Of a stretch of DNA of 64,000 nt, positions 25,738-32,997 are shown in pieces; the first letter of the stretch is position 1; every line of letters begins with the position of its first letter. The position numbers and the translations under genes are program-made. The DNA is from Anaerolineales bacterium. GTDB taxonomy: Bacteria; Chloroflexota; Anaerolineae; Anaerolineales; JABWBV01. The notes beneath the pieces were generated by a model. It made no database searches, was not told where the DNA came from, and saw only the letters and a program-made list of their open reading frames with translations. The stretch lies in assembly GCA_020634875.1 (NCBI GenBank), contig JACKAX010000010.1, forward strand, positions 1-64,000, written 5' to 3'.

Positions 25738-26895
25738 TTATAGATAAAACTTCCGGTAAGAAATCAACTTCACTTCTTTCGTCTGGCAGGGGGTCGTGAT
25801 GCCCATTTTTTGGCAGACGACATCGGCGGTTTTTTCGGCCATTTGGCGGAGAGTGGTTGCTTTGCCGCCGGTGATGGTGACAAACCCGTCCACGTTATCC
25901 GTCTCTTTGTGGTCGTAGCATTTGAACGTGCGGGAAATGCTCCGCCCGGGGGCAGTCGCACCGATCAGGGGGCGTGTAGCCATATATGCACCACGCTCTT
26001 TCGTCTGCGCCAGGCCGGGGATCATCTCTGCGCCTTTTACGAGCATCAGTTTGACTTGATCCTCCACGACAGGGATGTAATCGAGATTTTCGGCGGAGAA
26101 GGAGGTGGTGCCGACGACCATCATTCGCCGTTGGGGGAGGACAATATCGCCGTCGCTGGGTTTGGTGAGACGGTTGATCGCTCGCTCGACCAGACGTTTA
26201 TCGTACGCGACCATCACACCGGGGGTGGGGGTGATGGGAACGTGCGCCCCGCCCATCGCGGTGATCTCGCCCGCCCATGCCCCCGTCGCACTGACCACGA
26301 TGTCCGCGCGGATTTCCCCGCGGCGATCATTCGCCCGATCCCAATATTTCACTCCCGCCACGTTGCCCTGCCCATCCATCACCAACCCGGTGACTTCGTG
26401 GTACAGGCGGAAAGTCGCCCCGTTGGATTTGGCCGTCGCGGCAAACGAAAGGGCTAACCGGAGCGGGTCAAACGTCGCGTCGGGAACCAGATAGGCGGTG
26501 CGAAGTTTGGGGTTAAGGTTGGGTTCGAGTTCCAGCGCTTTTTGAGGACTGATTTGATGAATTTCGATGCCCGCGTCCTCACACGCGGGGGCAAATTTTT
26601 CGCCATACGCCAGGTCTTCGTCGGTGAGTCCGATGAACATGCCGCCATTGGGTTCAATGACTTCAGGAACGATTTTTCGGAGGAGCATGTTCTCTTCAAT
26701 ACATTCAATGGCTGCTTCTTTATCGTTGACAGCGTAGCGCGCGCCACTGTGAACCAGACCATGTGTGCGCCCGGATGTGCCGTTAACGATAGGGCCGCGT
26801 TCTACGACGGTGACGTCAAACCCGCGTAAGGCAAGATCATGGGCGGTGGCGACGCCGGTAAATCCAGCTCCAATAATGATAGCTTGGGGTTTCAT
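25738..26895 (-). CDS. glpA: GlpA-like FAD-dependent glycerol-3-phosphate dehydrogenase
   Basis: 385 residues. The N-terminal Rossmann motif IIGAGFTGVATAHDLALRG binds FAD; GTSGRTHGLVHSGARYAV is the D-amino-acid-oxidase-type GlpA/GlpD signature. It would oxidise sn-glycerol-3-phosphate to DHAP with electrons leaving to quinone. Normal GlpA has about 540 residues with a C-terminal Bfd-like iron-sulfur domain; this protein ends after the catalytic part (near YRKFYL). Electrons could pass to the SdhB-like protein encoded next. The ATG at 26895 begins the FAD motif; the longer open frame upstream runs into intergenic repeats. Confidence 0.85.
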   Translation of the reverse strand: MKPQAIIIGAGFTGVATAHDLALRGFDVTVVERGPIVNGTSGRTHGLVHSGARYAVNDKEAAIECIEENMLLRKIVPEVIEPNGGMFIGLTDEDLAYGEKFAPACEDAGIEIHQISPQKALELEPNLNPKLRTAYLVPDATFDPLRLALSFAATAKSNGATFRLYHEVTGLVMDGQGNVAGVKYWDRANDRRGEIRADIVVSATGAWAGEITAMGGAHVPITPTPGVMVAYDKRLVERAINRLTKPSDGDIVLPQRRMMVVGTTSFSAENLDYIPVVEDQVKLMLVKGAEMIPGLAQTKERGAYMATRPLIGATAPGRSISRTFKCYDHKETDNVDGFVTITGGKATTLRQMAEKTADVVCQKMGITTPCQTKEVKLISYRKFYL

Positions 26896-26947
26896 AACTT
26901 GTTTTGTGTTGCGTATTCTATATTCAGAATAGCGATAAATAGTTTGG

Positions 26948-27463
26948 TTACACCAGAGCGGCGACGAGTTCGCGGCAAAAATCGGGGATGTCAGCGACAA
27001 CACGACCCCAGACGAGGTTGCCATCGCGGAAGGCGGGGGCGTTGACCCATTCGGCACCGGCGTTGATCAGATCGTCTTTGATGCCCAGGGAGCCAGTGGC
27101 TTTGTGGCCTTGCACAACTTTAGCAGAGATGAGGACCAGCCCCGCGTGGCAGATCGCGCCGACGATTTTACCTTGATCGTAGGTGTCGCGGACAAGTTTC
27201 AGGATGGCGGGGTAACGGCGCATTTTGTCGGGTGCCCACCCGCCGGGGACCACGATGCCGTTGAAATCAGTGGCGGAAAGGTCTTCGGCTTTGGCGTCGG
27301 GGGTGGCTTCCAGGCAGGCTTTCCCGCGGTAGGTTTGGATTTTTGCACTGGCAACGGTGACTTCAGCTCCCTCTTCGCGCAGGCGCAAGAGGGGTACCCA
27401 AAATTCGAGGTCTTCGAAGCCTTCATCTACGAGATAGATGATTTTTTTGCCTTTTAGTTTCAT
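26948..27463 (-). CDS. DJ-1/PfpI family protein
   Basis: 171 residues of the class I glutamine amidotransferase-like fold. The nucleophile elbow GAICHAGLVLIS places the reactive Cys before His; VVPGGWAPDKMR and ATPDAKAEDL fit the PfpI/YhbO branch. Members are described as glyoxalase-, deglycase- or stress-related; DHA and its phosphate break down to methylglyoxal, so a clean-up role in the glycerol cluster is plausible but inferred. The start overlaps the stop of the methyltransferase gene (ATGA). Confidence 0.9.
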   Translation of the reverse strand: MKLKGKKIIYLVDEGFEDLEFWVPLLRLREEGAEVTVASAKIQTYRGKACLEATPDAKAEDLSATDFNGIVVPGGWAPDKMRRYPAILKLVRDTYDQGKIVGAICHAGLVLISAKVVQGHKATGSLGIKDDLINAGAEWVNAPAFRDGNLVWGRVVADIPDFCRELVAALV

Positions 27464-28068
27464 AGTGATAAATTAGAACAGTCAGGACAACAGGCCACTT
27501 CGTAGGTGGTGTTGAAAATTTCTTCGGTTAGGTTTTCGACAGGGCCGGGTTTGAAGCCGGTGTTTCCGCACCAGCAAGCGTACCAGCCGAGAGAAATTTG
27601 AGCAAATTTCTGGCGGGGAGGGCGGAGGTCAAGCAGTTCGATCCCTGCGCGCCAGCGAGCATTCGTGATGAGTTTTTGGCAACCGACCTGTTTAAGTTTG
27701 TCGGCATACAGGCGAAAGTGCGTACAATGCCGCATGAGGAGGATGGCAGTGGTGATCCCAGCGGGGAAGGGGTAGGTACGCGCATCCGCTTGTATAAGAG
27801 ATAAGCGGGGGGGCAGGCTTTGCCCATTGGAAAGGGCGGTTTCAATTAAAAAGGACTGAATTTCAAGGGCGTAGACGTGGCGGACTTTGGCAGCTATCTG
27901 AACTGCCAGCCGTAGATCGCCCGCACCAATTTCGAGAACGATATCTTGTGGTTCAAGGGCTGACAGGACCTCCCGGTAGATTTCTTCCGGGTAGGGTGCC
28001 CATAATGCTTCCCAATCGGCATCCGTCCAGGAAGGGGTGGGGTAAACGGAAGGATGCATGGGGGTCAA
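27460..28068 (-). CDS. SAM-dependent methyltransferase with C-terminal cysteine motif
   Basis: 202 residues. Motif I (VLEIGAGDLRLAVQIA) and the acidic loop (VYALEIQSF) indicate a class I SAM-binding fold near rRNA-adenine-methylase types. The C-terminal part has CWCGNTGF and VACCPDCSN, a probable zinc ribbon. The substrate is unknown. TTG at 28068 has GAGGAAA at a good distance; ATG at 28059 is possible but too far from it. Coupled to the PfpI-like gene. Confidence 0.75.
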   Translation of the reverse strand: MTPMHPSVYPTPSWTDADWEALWAPYPEEIYREVLSALEPQDIVLEIGAGDLRLAVQIAAKVRHVYALEIQSFLIETALSNGQSLPPRLSLIQADARTYPFPAGITTAILLMRHCTHFRLYADKLKQVGCQKLITNARWRAGIELLDLRPPRQKFAQISLGWYACWCGNTGFKPGPVENLTEEIFNTTYEVACCPDCSNLSL

Positions 28069-28069
28069 T

Positions 28070-28336
28070 TCAACGTTTCCTCAGAATTTTGTTGACAAAA
28101 AACACCAGGCCAAAAATCAACCATATACTTCCTCCAAACCCCAATCCGTAGAGAAGACTCTCGCCAAAGCCACTGACTTTAGTTGCCTGAAATGTGACCA
28201 TCACAGCCAGGAAAATGCTGACAACGGCGACAGCAACTAGACCTGTGCGGGTAGGGAGCCAGCCTTCGTTCTTTGAAGGGTGAGATTTGCTTGTGCCAGA
28301 TTTTTTCTTTTGTTGTTGAGGTGTGTTTTTTGCCAC
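28070..28336 (-). CDS. Small two-helix membrane protein
   Basis: 88 residues. A basic, polar head (KKKSGTSKSHPSKNEGW) precedes two membrane helices and a basic end (NKILRKR). No family is recognised. GTG at 28336 is chosen since TGGAGA lies before it. It ends one base before the methyltransferase start, so it shares that operon. Confidence 0.55.
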   Translation of the reverse strand: MAKNTPQQQKKKSGTSKSHPSKNEGWLPTRTGLVAVAVVSIFLAVMVTFQATKVSGFGESLLYGLGFGGSIWLIFGLVFFVNKILRKR

Positions 28337-28361
28337 TCGAATCTCCATATCCAGGGAAAGT

Positions 28362-28402
28362 AAAGGGGCTGAAAGAACATCGGTTCTCCCAGCCCCTTTT
28401 TT
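28362..28402. terminator. Terminator after glpK
   Basis: GGGGCTG and CAGCCCC with inner pairing GAGAAC/GTTCT, A/T runs on both sides. It separates the glpK transcript from the small membrane protein operon. Confidence 0.8.
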
Positions 28403-28438
28403 AGTGATGTTCAGCAAACGGAATATGCGAAAGACGGT

Positions 28439-29935
28439 TTATTCGACCCAGTCAAAGGTGCGGGTGACGGCTTTCTTCCAGTTGCCATATTGAGCTTCGC
28501 GGTGGGTGGTATCCATCTTGGGCTCCCATTCCTTGTCCTTGCCCCAGTTCGCGCGGAGTTCATCATAGGTGCTCCAGAAGCCGACAGCCATCCCAGCGGC
28601 ATAGGCCGCACCGAGGGCGGTGGTTTCGGCAACTTTCGGGCGAATGACGGGGACACCAAGGATGTCGGATTGGAATTGCATGAGCAGTTCATTGAAGACC
28701 ATGCCGCCGTCCACTTTGAGGGCGGTGAGTTCTACGCCGGAGTCTTTGTTCATGGCATCCAACACCTCGCGGGTTTGGAAGGCAGTGGCCTCGAGGGTGG
28801 CGCGGGCGAAATGGCCTTTGGTGACGTAGCGGGTCATGCCGACAATGGCACCACGGGCGTCGCTCTTCCAATAAGGGGCGAACAGGCCGGAGAATGCCGG
28901 GACGAAGTAAATGCCGCCATTATCTTCTACGGTCTTGGCTAGTGCTTCTACCTCGGGGGATTTCTCGATTAGGCCGAGGTTATCCCGTAGCCATTGGACG
29001 AGCGCACCAGTGATGGCGATAGAGCCTTCGAGGGCGTACACGGCGGGTTGGTCGCCGATCTTGTAGCCAAGGGTGGTCAGCAAACCATTCTTGGATTGAA
29101 CGGCGGTTGTGCCGGTGTTCAACAGCATGAAACAACCCGTGCCGTAGGTGTTCTTGGCTTCGCCGGGGTCGTAGCAGGCTTGCCCGAAGAGGGCGGCTTG
29201 TTGGTCGCCGAGGTCGCCCGCGACGGGAATGCCCCCGAGTGCGCCTACTGCGTGTCCGTAGACTTCGCTGGAGGCTTTAATGGTGGGGAGCATAGCTTTG
29301 GGCACGCCCATGATGCCGAGGATTTCATCGTCCCAGTCGAGGGTGTCGAGATTCATTAGCATGGTGCGGGAGGCATTGGTCACATCGGTGACATGAGCGC
29401 CGCCGTTAGGGCCACCGGTCAGGTTCCAGATCACCCAGGTGTCAATGTTACCGAAGAGAATTTCGCCTTTTTCGGCTTTTTCACGGGCACCGGCGACATT
29501 ATCCAGAATCCATTTGATTTTCGGGCCGGAGAAGTAGGTAGCCAAAGGGAGACCTACCTTCTCGCGGAAGCGATCTTGCCCACCATTGGCGGCGAGGTCG
29601 TTACAGATTTTGTCGGTGCGGGTATCTTGCCAGACAATGGCGTTGTATACGGGTTTGCCGGTGGCTTTTTCCCACACGACTGCGGTTTCGCGTTGGTTGG
29701 TAATACCCACGGCAGCGATGTCTGTGGGGTCAATATTGCCTTTCTTGAGGCCACCCCGAATGACATCCTGGGTGCGTGCCCAAATCTCCAACGGATCATG
29801 TTCGACCCAGCCGGGTTTGGGGTAAATTTGTTCATGTTCCATTTGGTCAATGGCGACAACACTTCCGCTATGGTCAAAAACCATAAAGCGGGTGCTGGTT
29901 GTGCCCTGGTCTATTGCGGCTGCATATTTTGCCAT
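28439..29935 (-). CDS. glpK: Glycerol kinase
   Basis: 498 residues, the normal length. The start [16 protein letters not shown] is the ASKHA phosphate loop; the FGGY signatures are seen at [15 protein letters not shown] and [16 protein letters not shown]. It phosphorylates glycerol with ATP to sn-glycerol-3-phosphate in the cytoplasm. ATG has AGGAGAAAA upstream. It follows dhaL by about 90 bases and, with glpF and the GlpA-like gene nearby, completes the route from external glycerol to DHAP. Confidence 0.97.
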   Translation of the reverse strand: MAKYAAAIDQGTTSTRFMVFDHSGSVVAIDQMEHEQIYPKPGWVEHDPLEIWARTQDVIRGGLKKGNIDPTDIAAVGITNQRETAVVWEKATGKPVYNAIVWQDTRTDKICNDLAANGGQDRFREKVGLPLATYFSGPKIKWILDNVAGAREKAEKGEILFGNIDTWVIWNLTGGPNGGAHVTDVTNASRTMLMNLDTLDWDDEILGIMGVPKAMLPTIKASSEVYGHAVGALGGIPVAGDLGDQQAALFGQACYDPGEAKNTYGTGCFMLLNTGTTAVQSKNGLLTTLGYKIGDQPAVYALEGSIAITGALVQWLRDNLGLIEKSPEVEALAKTVEDNGGIYFVPAFSGLFAPYWKSDARGAIVGMTRYVTKGHFARATLEATAFQTREVLDAMNKDSGVELTALKVDGGMVFNELLMQFQSDILGVPVIRPKVAETTALGAAYAAGMAVGFWSTYDELRANWGKDKEWEPKMDTTHREAQYGNWKKAVTRTFDWVE

Positions 29936-30027
29936 TTTATTTTCTCCTGAATGGTTTGTAAACGATGTTTTTTTGAAGTTTGATACGTGTGCAAACTTAC
30001 GAAAACTTCATTTACGGCATATCGAAT

Positions 30028-30663
30028 TTATTTTGAGGTGAGTTTATCGGAAGCAGCTTTGAGAAGCAGATAGGAAGAAGTCGCACCGGGGTCCTGATGT
30101 CCGGCACTGCGTTCACCAAGATAGCTGGCGCGCCCTTTGCGGGCAACAAGGGGGATGGTGCTTTTCATGCCTTGTTCGGCGGCAGCGGCGGAGGCTTCCA
30201 GCGCTGCTGCCAGTGGGGTACCTGACACCACGGCTTGTTTGAGAGCATTGAGCGCAGGAGTTAGGGCATCCACCATGGTTTTATCGCCAATTTCGGCCTT
30301 GCCACGCATTATTACCCCATTTAAAGCGGCTTCGATAGTTTCTGTCCACTCTTCGAGCGAGAGTTCCATTTTTCCGTTCGTAGTCATCCCTGCGCGCAAA
30401 AACAGCGTTCCATAGAGGGGGCCACCAGCGCCTCCCACTGTGGAGAGCAACGTCATGCCGACCGTCTTAAAAATTGTGCCGATGTCTTTATCGGACATTT
30501 CTGGCATCTTTTGGATGACCGCTTTGAACCCGCGGTCCATATTGATACCATGATCGGCGTCGCCAATCGCTGAGTCTAATTGCGTCAGATACTCGCGGTT
30601 TTCAGCGACAATCCCCGCATAGGACTTAATCCAATCTAGAATCCCATCACGGCTGATTCCCAT
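30028..30663 (-). CDS. dhaL: Dihydroxyacetone kinase subunit L
   Basis: 211 residues. The aspartate cluster that binds Mg-ADP is visible in LDSAIGDADHGINMDRGF; LSTVGGAGGPLYGTLFLRA follows. In PTS-dependent enzymes DhaL keeps ADP as a tightly bound cofactor that is rephosphorylated by DhaM. TGGAGTG precedes the ATG. A strong terminator-like hairpin separates it from dhaK. Confidence 0.95.
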   Translation of the reverse strand: MGISRDGILDWIKSYAGIVAENREYLTQLDSAIGDADHGINMDRGFKAVIQKMPEMSDKDIGTIFKTVGMTLLSTVGGAGGPLYGTLFLRAGMTTNGKMELSLEEWTETIEAALNGVIMRGKAEIGDKTMVDALTPALNALKQAVVSGTPLAAALEASAAAAEQGMKSTIPLVARKGRASYLGERSAGHQDPGATSSYLLLKAASDKLTSK

Positions 30664-30687
30664 GTATTCACTCCATACAATAATGAT

Positions 30688-30712
30688 AAAAAAGGGGGGC
30701 CGAAGCCCCCCA
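30688..30712 (-). terminator. Terminator/attenuator between dhaK and dhaL
   Basis: On the minus strand GGGGGGC-TTCG-GCCCCCC is followed by TTTTTT. The TTCG loop and T run make a textbook terminator, placed between two subunits of the same enzyme. Confidence 0.85.
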
Positions 30713-30721
30713 AGTTATGAT

Positions 30722-31789
30722 TTATACGCCCCAGCGCAGGCCAGGGGTTTTGACCGGGGCATCCCAAAACTTGAGAATTTCTTCGTCAGCTTTGAGCAGG
30801 GTAATGCTCATACCTTGCATCTCAAGTGAGGTGATGTACGGGCCAATCAGATTGCGGACAATCGTCACACCTTTGGCAGCGCATACTTCTGCTAGTTTGC
30901 GATAGACCGCATACAACTCAGAAACCGGAGTGCCGCCCATACTATTCACAAAGGCAATCACCTGATCGCCAGCCTGGAACGACGGGTCCACAAGTTGGAC
31001 ATCCTTCCACTCGCCGTCATGCCACTCACGCACAGTGCGGGTGTAGGGGCCGTCTTCGAGAATATTGAGGGCCATCATCTCGGTGATCTCATCAGCAGTT
31101 TGCATTTTCGCGCGCTTGCTACCCGGTTCACCGTGAATGCCGATACCGATTTCCATTTCATCTCCGGGGAGGTCAAAGGTCGGTTTTCCAGCGGCAGGCA
31201 CGGTGCAGGAGGTGAGGGCCATGCCCATCGAGCGTCCATTGATGTTGACTTTGCGGCAAAGATCAGCGACTTGCTTGAGGTTGTAGCCAGCTTCAGCCGC
31301 CGCACCGCAGATTTTTTCAGCCAAGACAGTTGTGCCAACGCCACGGCGTCCAGCGGTATAGAGACTGTCTTTCACGGCGACATCATCATCAATGAGGATG
31401 TTTTGCACTTCGATGCCTTCGGCAATGGCTAGTTCAGCGGCCATTTCAAAGTTCATTACATCGCCCGTATAGTTTTTGACAAGAAAGACGACACCTGCGC
31501 CGCTGTTGACCATTTTAGCCGCTTCGTGCATTTGATCAGGCGTGGGGGAGGTGAAGACTTCGCCAGGGCAGGCTGCGTCTAACATCCCCATGCCAACAAA
31601 CCCGCCGTGCATGGGTTCGTGACCACTACCACCGCCGGAGACCAGCGCTACTTTCCCTTTGACGGGAGCATCTGCGCGGTATACGAAGTTTGGGCCAAAG
31701 TGGACTTTAATGAGGTCAGGGTGAGCTGCCGCCATTCCTTGGAGTTGTTCAGTAACGACGTTTTCTACTTGATTGATCAATTTTTTCAT
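30722..31789 (-). CDS. dhaK: Dihydroxyacetone kinase subunit K
   Basis: 355 residues, as in E. coli DhaK. The substrate-binding His, which forms a hemiaminal with dihydroxyacetone, lies in [17 protein letters not shown] (about residue 56). There is no fused ATP domain, so this is the PTS-dependent type, in line with dhaL and dhaM here. AAGGAG precedes the ATG. DhaK and DhaL can also act as signals on DhaR in E. coli. Confidence 0.96.
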   Translation of the reverse strand: MKKLINQVENVVTEQLQGMAAAHPDLIKVHFGPNFVYRADAPVKGKVALVSGGGSGHEPMHGGFVGMGMLDAACPGEVFTSPTPDQMHEAAKMVNSGAGVVFLVKNYTGDVMNFEMAAELAIAEGIEVQNILIDDDVAVKDSLYTAGRRGVGTTVLAEKICGAAAEAGYNLKQVADLCRKVNINGRSMGMALTSCTVPAAGKPTFDLPGDEMEIGIGIHGEPGSKRAKMQTADEITEMMALNILEDGPYTRTVREWHDGEWKDVQLVDPSFQAGDQVIAFVNSMGGTPVSELYAVYRKLAEVCAAKGVTIVRNLIGPYITSLEMQGMSITLLKADEEILKFWDAPVKTPGLRWGV

Positions 31790-31832
31790 GTGCTTAACTC
31801 CTTAAGTCTTACAGCCGGTAAGAGGTTTGGGT

Positions 31833-32621
31833 TTAGGGTTTGGCTTTGAGGCCAGGGGTAATGAAGATATCGTACAGGATGATCGCCAGTGGGCCACCAA
31901 TCAATGGACCAATGATGGGGGCAACCAGCCAGTACATTCCGTCAAACAACCCTTTTGTGCCGATGACAAGCCCAAACAGACGAGGCCCAAAGTCACGGGC
32001 GGGGTTGATGGCATACCCACTGGGGCCACCAAGGGTCAAACCAACCATCACGACCACTAAACCGACAATCAAACCACCAAGGTGACCATTGTTATTGGCA
32101 GAGTCGCCCCACCCAATAATGCCCCACATGAGCATCATGGTGCCAAAGACTTCTGCCAAGAAAGCGGTCATCATGGAATAGCCAACACCACCACTGGAGC
32201 CTGCCGCGCCCCAATAGGTTTGGCCAAAGGTGGAACCAGGCCCAGTTGCCCAAACATTGGGCAGACCAGCAGAGACTAATCCGTCGCGATAAACGAGATA
32301 AACCGCAAAAGCTCCGACGAACGCGCCGATAACTTGCGTCAAGATGAACGGACCAACTTTTGCCCAGGGGAAGCCGCGTTTGACCGCGAGGCCCAGCGTA
32401 ACCGCGGGGTTAAGGTGAGCACCACTCACGCCACCGGCAACATAAACAGCAACCAGGACTGAGAGTCCCCAGCCCCATACAATGACGTTCCAGTCATAGC
32501 CGTTGGAGGCCAGGCGGGGAGCTAAACCGACATTGGCAACTACGCCATCACCGCCAAGGATCAGGATGAACGTCCCGAAGAACTCAGCGAGCAATTCATG
32601 CATTAAGGTTCTTTTTTGCAT
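31833..32621 (-). CDS. glpF: Aquaglyceroporin (glycerol facilitator)
   Basis: 262 residues, six membrane helices. The two pore motifs are NPAVTLGLA (near 70) and NPARDFGPRLFG (near 215); Asp after NPAR in the second is typical of glycerol-conducting members. It lets glycerol cross the inner membrane by diffusion. GAGGAGAT precedes the ATG. It is the first gene of the glpF-dhaK-dhaL-glpK string downstream of dhaR. Confidence 0.95.
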   Translation of the reverse strand: MQKRTLMHELLAEFFGTFILILGGDGVVANVGLAPRLASNGYDWNVIVWGWGLSVLVAVYVAGGVSGAHLNPAVTLGLAVKRGFPWAKVGPFILTQVIGAFVGAFAVYLVYRDGLVSAGLPNVWATGPGSTFGQTYWGAAGSSGGVGYSMMTAFLAEVFGTMMLMWGIIGWGDSANNNGHLGGLIVGLVVVMVGLTLGGPSGYAINPARDFGPRLFGLVIGTKGLFDGMYWLVAPIIGPLIGGPLAIILYDIFITPGLKAKP

Positions 32622-32843
32622 TTTGACATCTCCTCAAGAATGTAATCGTAAAAGTTTGTATGTGATGATTAAAAGTGCTGCTCCTGAATTAGCTAAGTTT
32701 CTTTCGATAGGGCCTCCTTTACCTGCCGATATTAAAAACATTACCGTCCAAATGTTTTGAACGGTTGTGTTCTGAGAGGGTTAAATATGGAGAGAAAAGT
32801 GGTGTTGGGGTATGGGGGCAAAGAGGGAAAACATTCAACACGG

Positions 32844-32906
32844 CTTTTCTCATAGTGCTAGGGTACTAAAACCTTATTCATCATAAGTACCCTTACGAGA
32901 AAAGTC
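32844..32906. promoter_or_regulatory. Nested inverted repeat in the glpF upstream region
   Basis: CTTTTCTC (32844-32851) pairs with GAGAAAAG (32899-32906), and inside it GGGTACT (32861-32867) pairs with AGTACCC (32888-32894). It may be a leader RNA fold or a protein-binding site. Confidence 0.55.
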
Positions 32907-32926
32907 AACTTAAAGCCGCAGAAACG

Positions 32927-32972
32927 TTTCACAATGGAACGAATGTCGAGCTATCTGTTTCGTTGTGAAACA
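32927..32972. promoter_or_regulatory. Two tandem operator-like palindromes (candidate DhaR sites)
   Basis: The second, at 32956-32972, is a perfect TGTTTC-N5-GAAACA. The first, at about 32927-32943, reads CGTTTC-N5-GGAACG and is a degenerate copy. Centres are about three helical turns apart. They lie just after dhaR and about 300 bases before glpF, a fitting place for an activator site. Confidence 0.6.
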
Positions 32973-32997
32973 ATAGCGGGAATTGATAAGCCTCGTT

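Larger units (their letters stand above)
32622..32997. other. Long intergenic region upstream of glpF
   Basis: A 376-base gap between dhaR and glpF, unusually long here. It holds two tandem palindromes near dhaR and a 63-base inverted repeat. I found no sigma-54 type (-24/-12) promoter and no convincing sigma-70 pair; no gene is seen. Confidence 0.7.

Noticed and set aside
25738..26895. Considered as SdhA, the missing flavoprotein
   Set aside because: The motifs are of the GlpA/D-amino-acid-oxidase type; SdhA landmarks and its length (about 570-600) are absent.
32622..32997. Search for a sigma-54 promoter upstream of glpF
   Set aside because: No TGGC-N8-TTGC type pair was found, and the activator lacks the GAFTGA loop.
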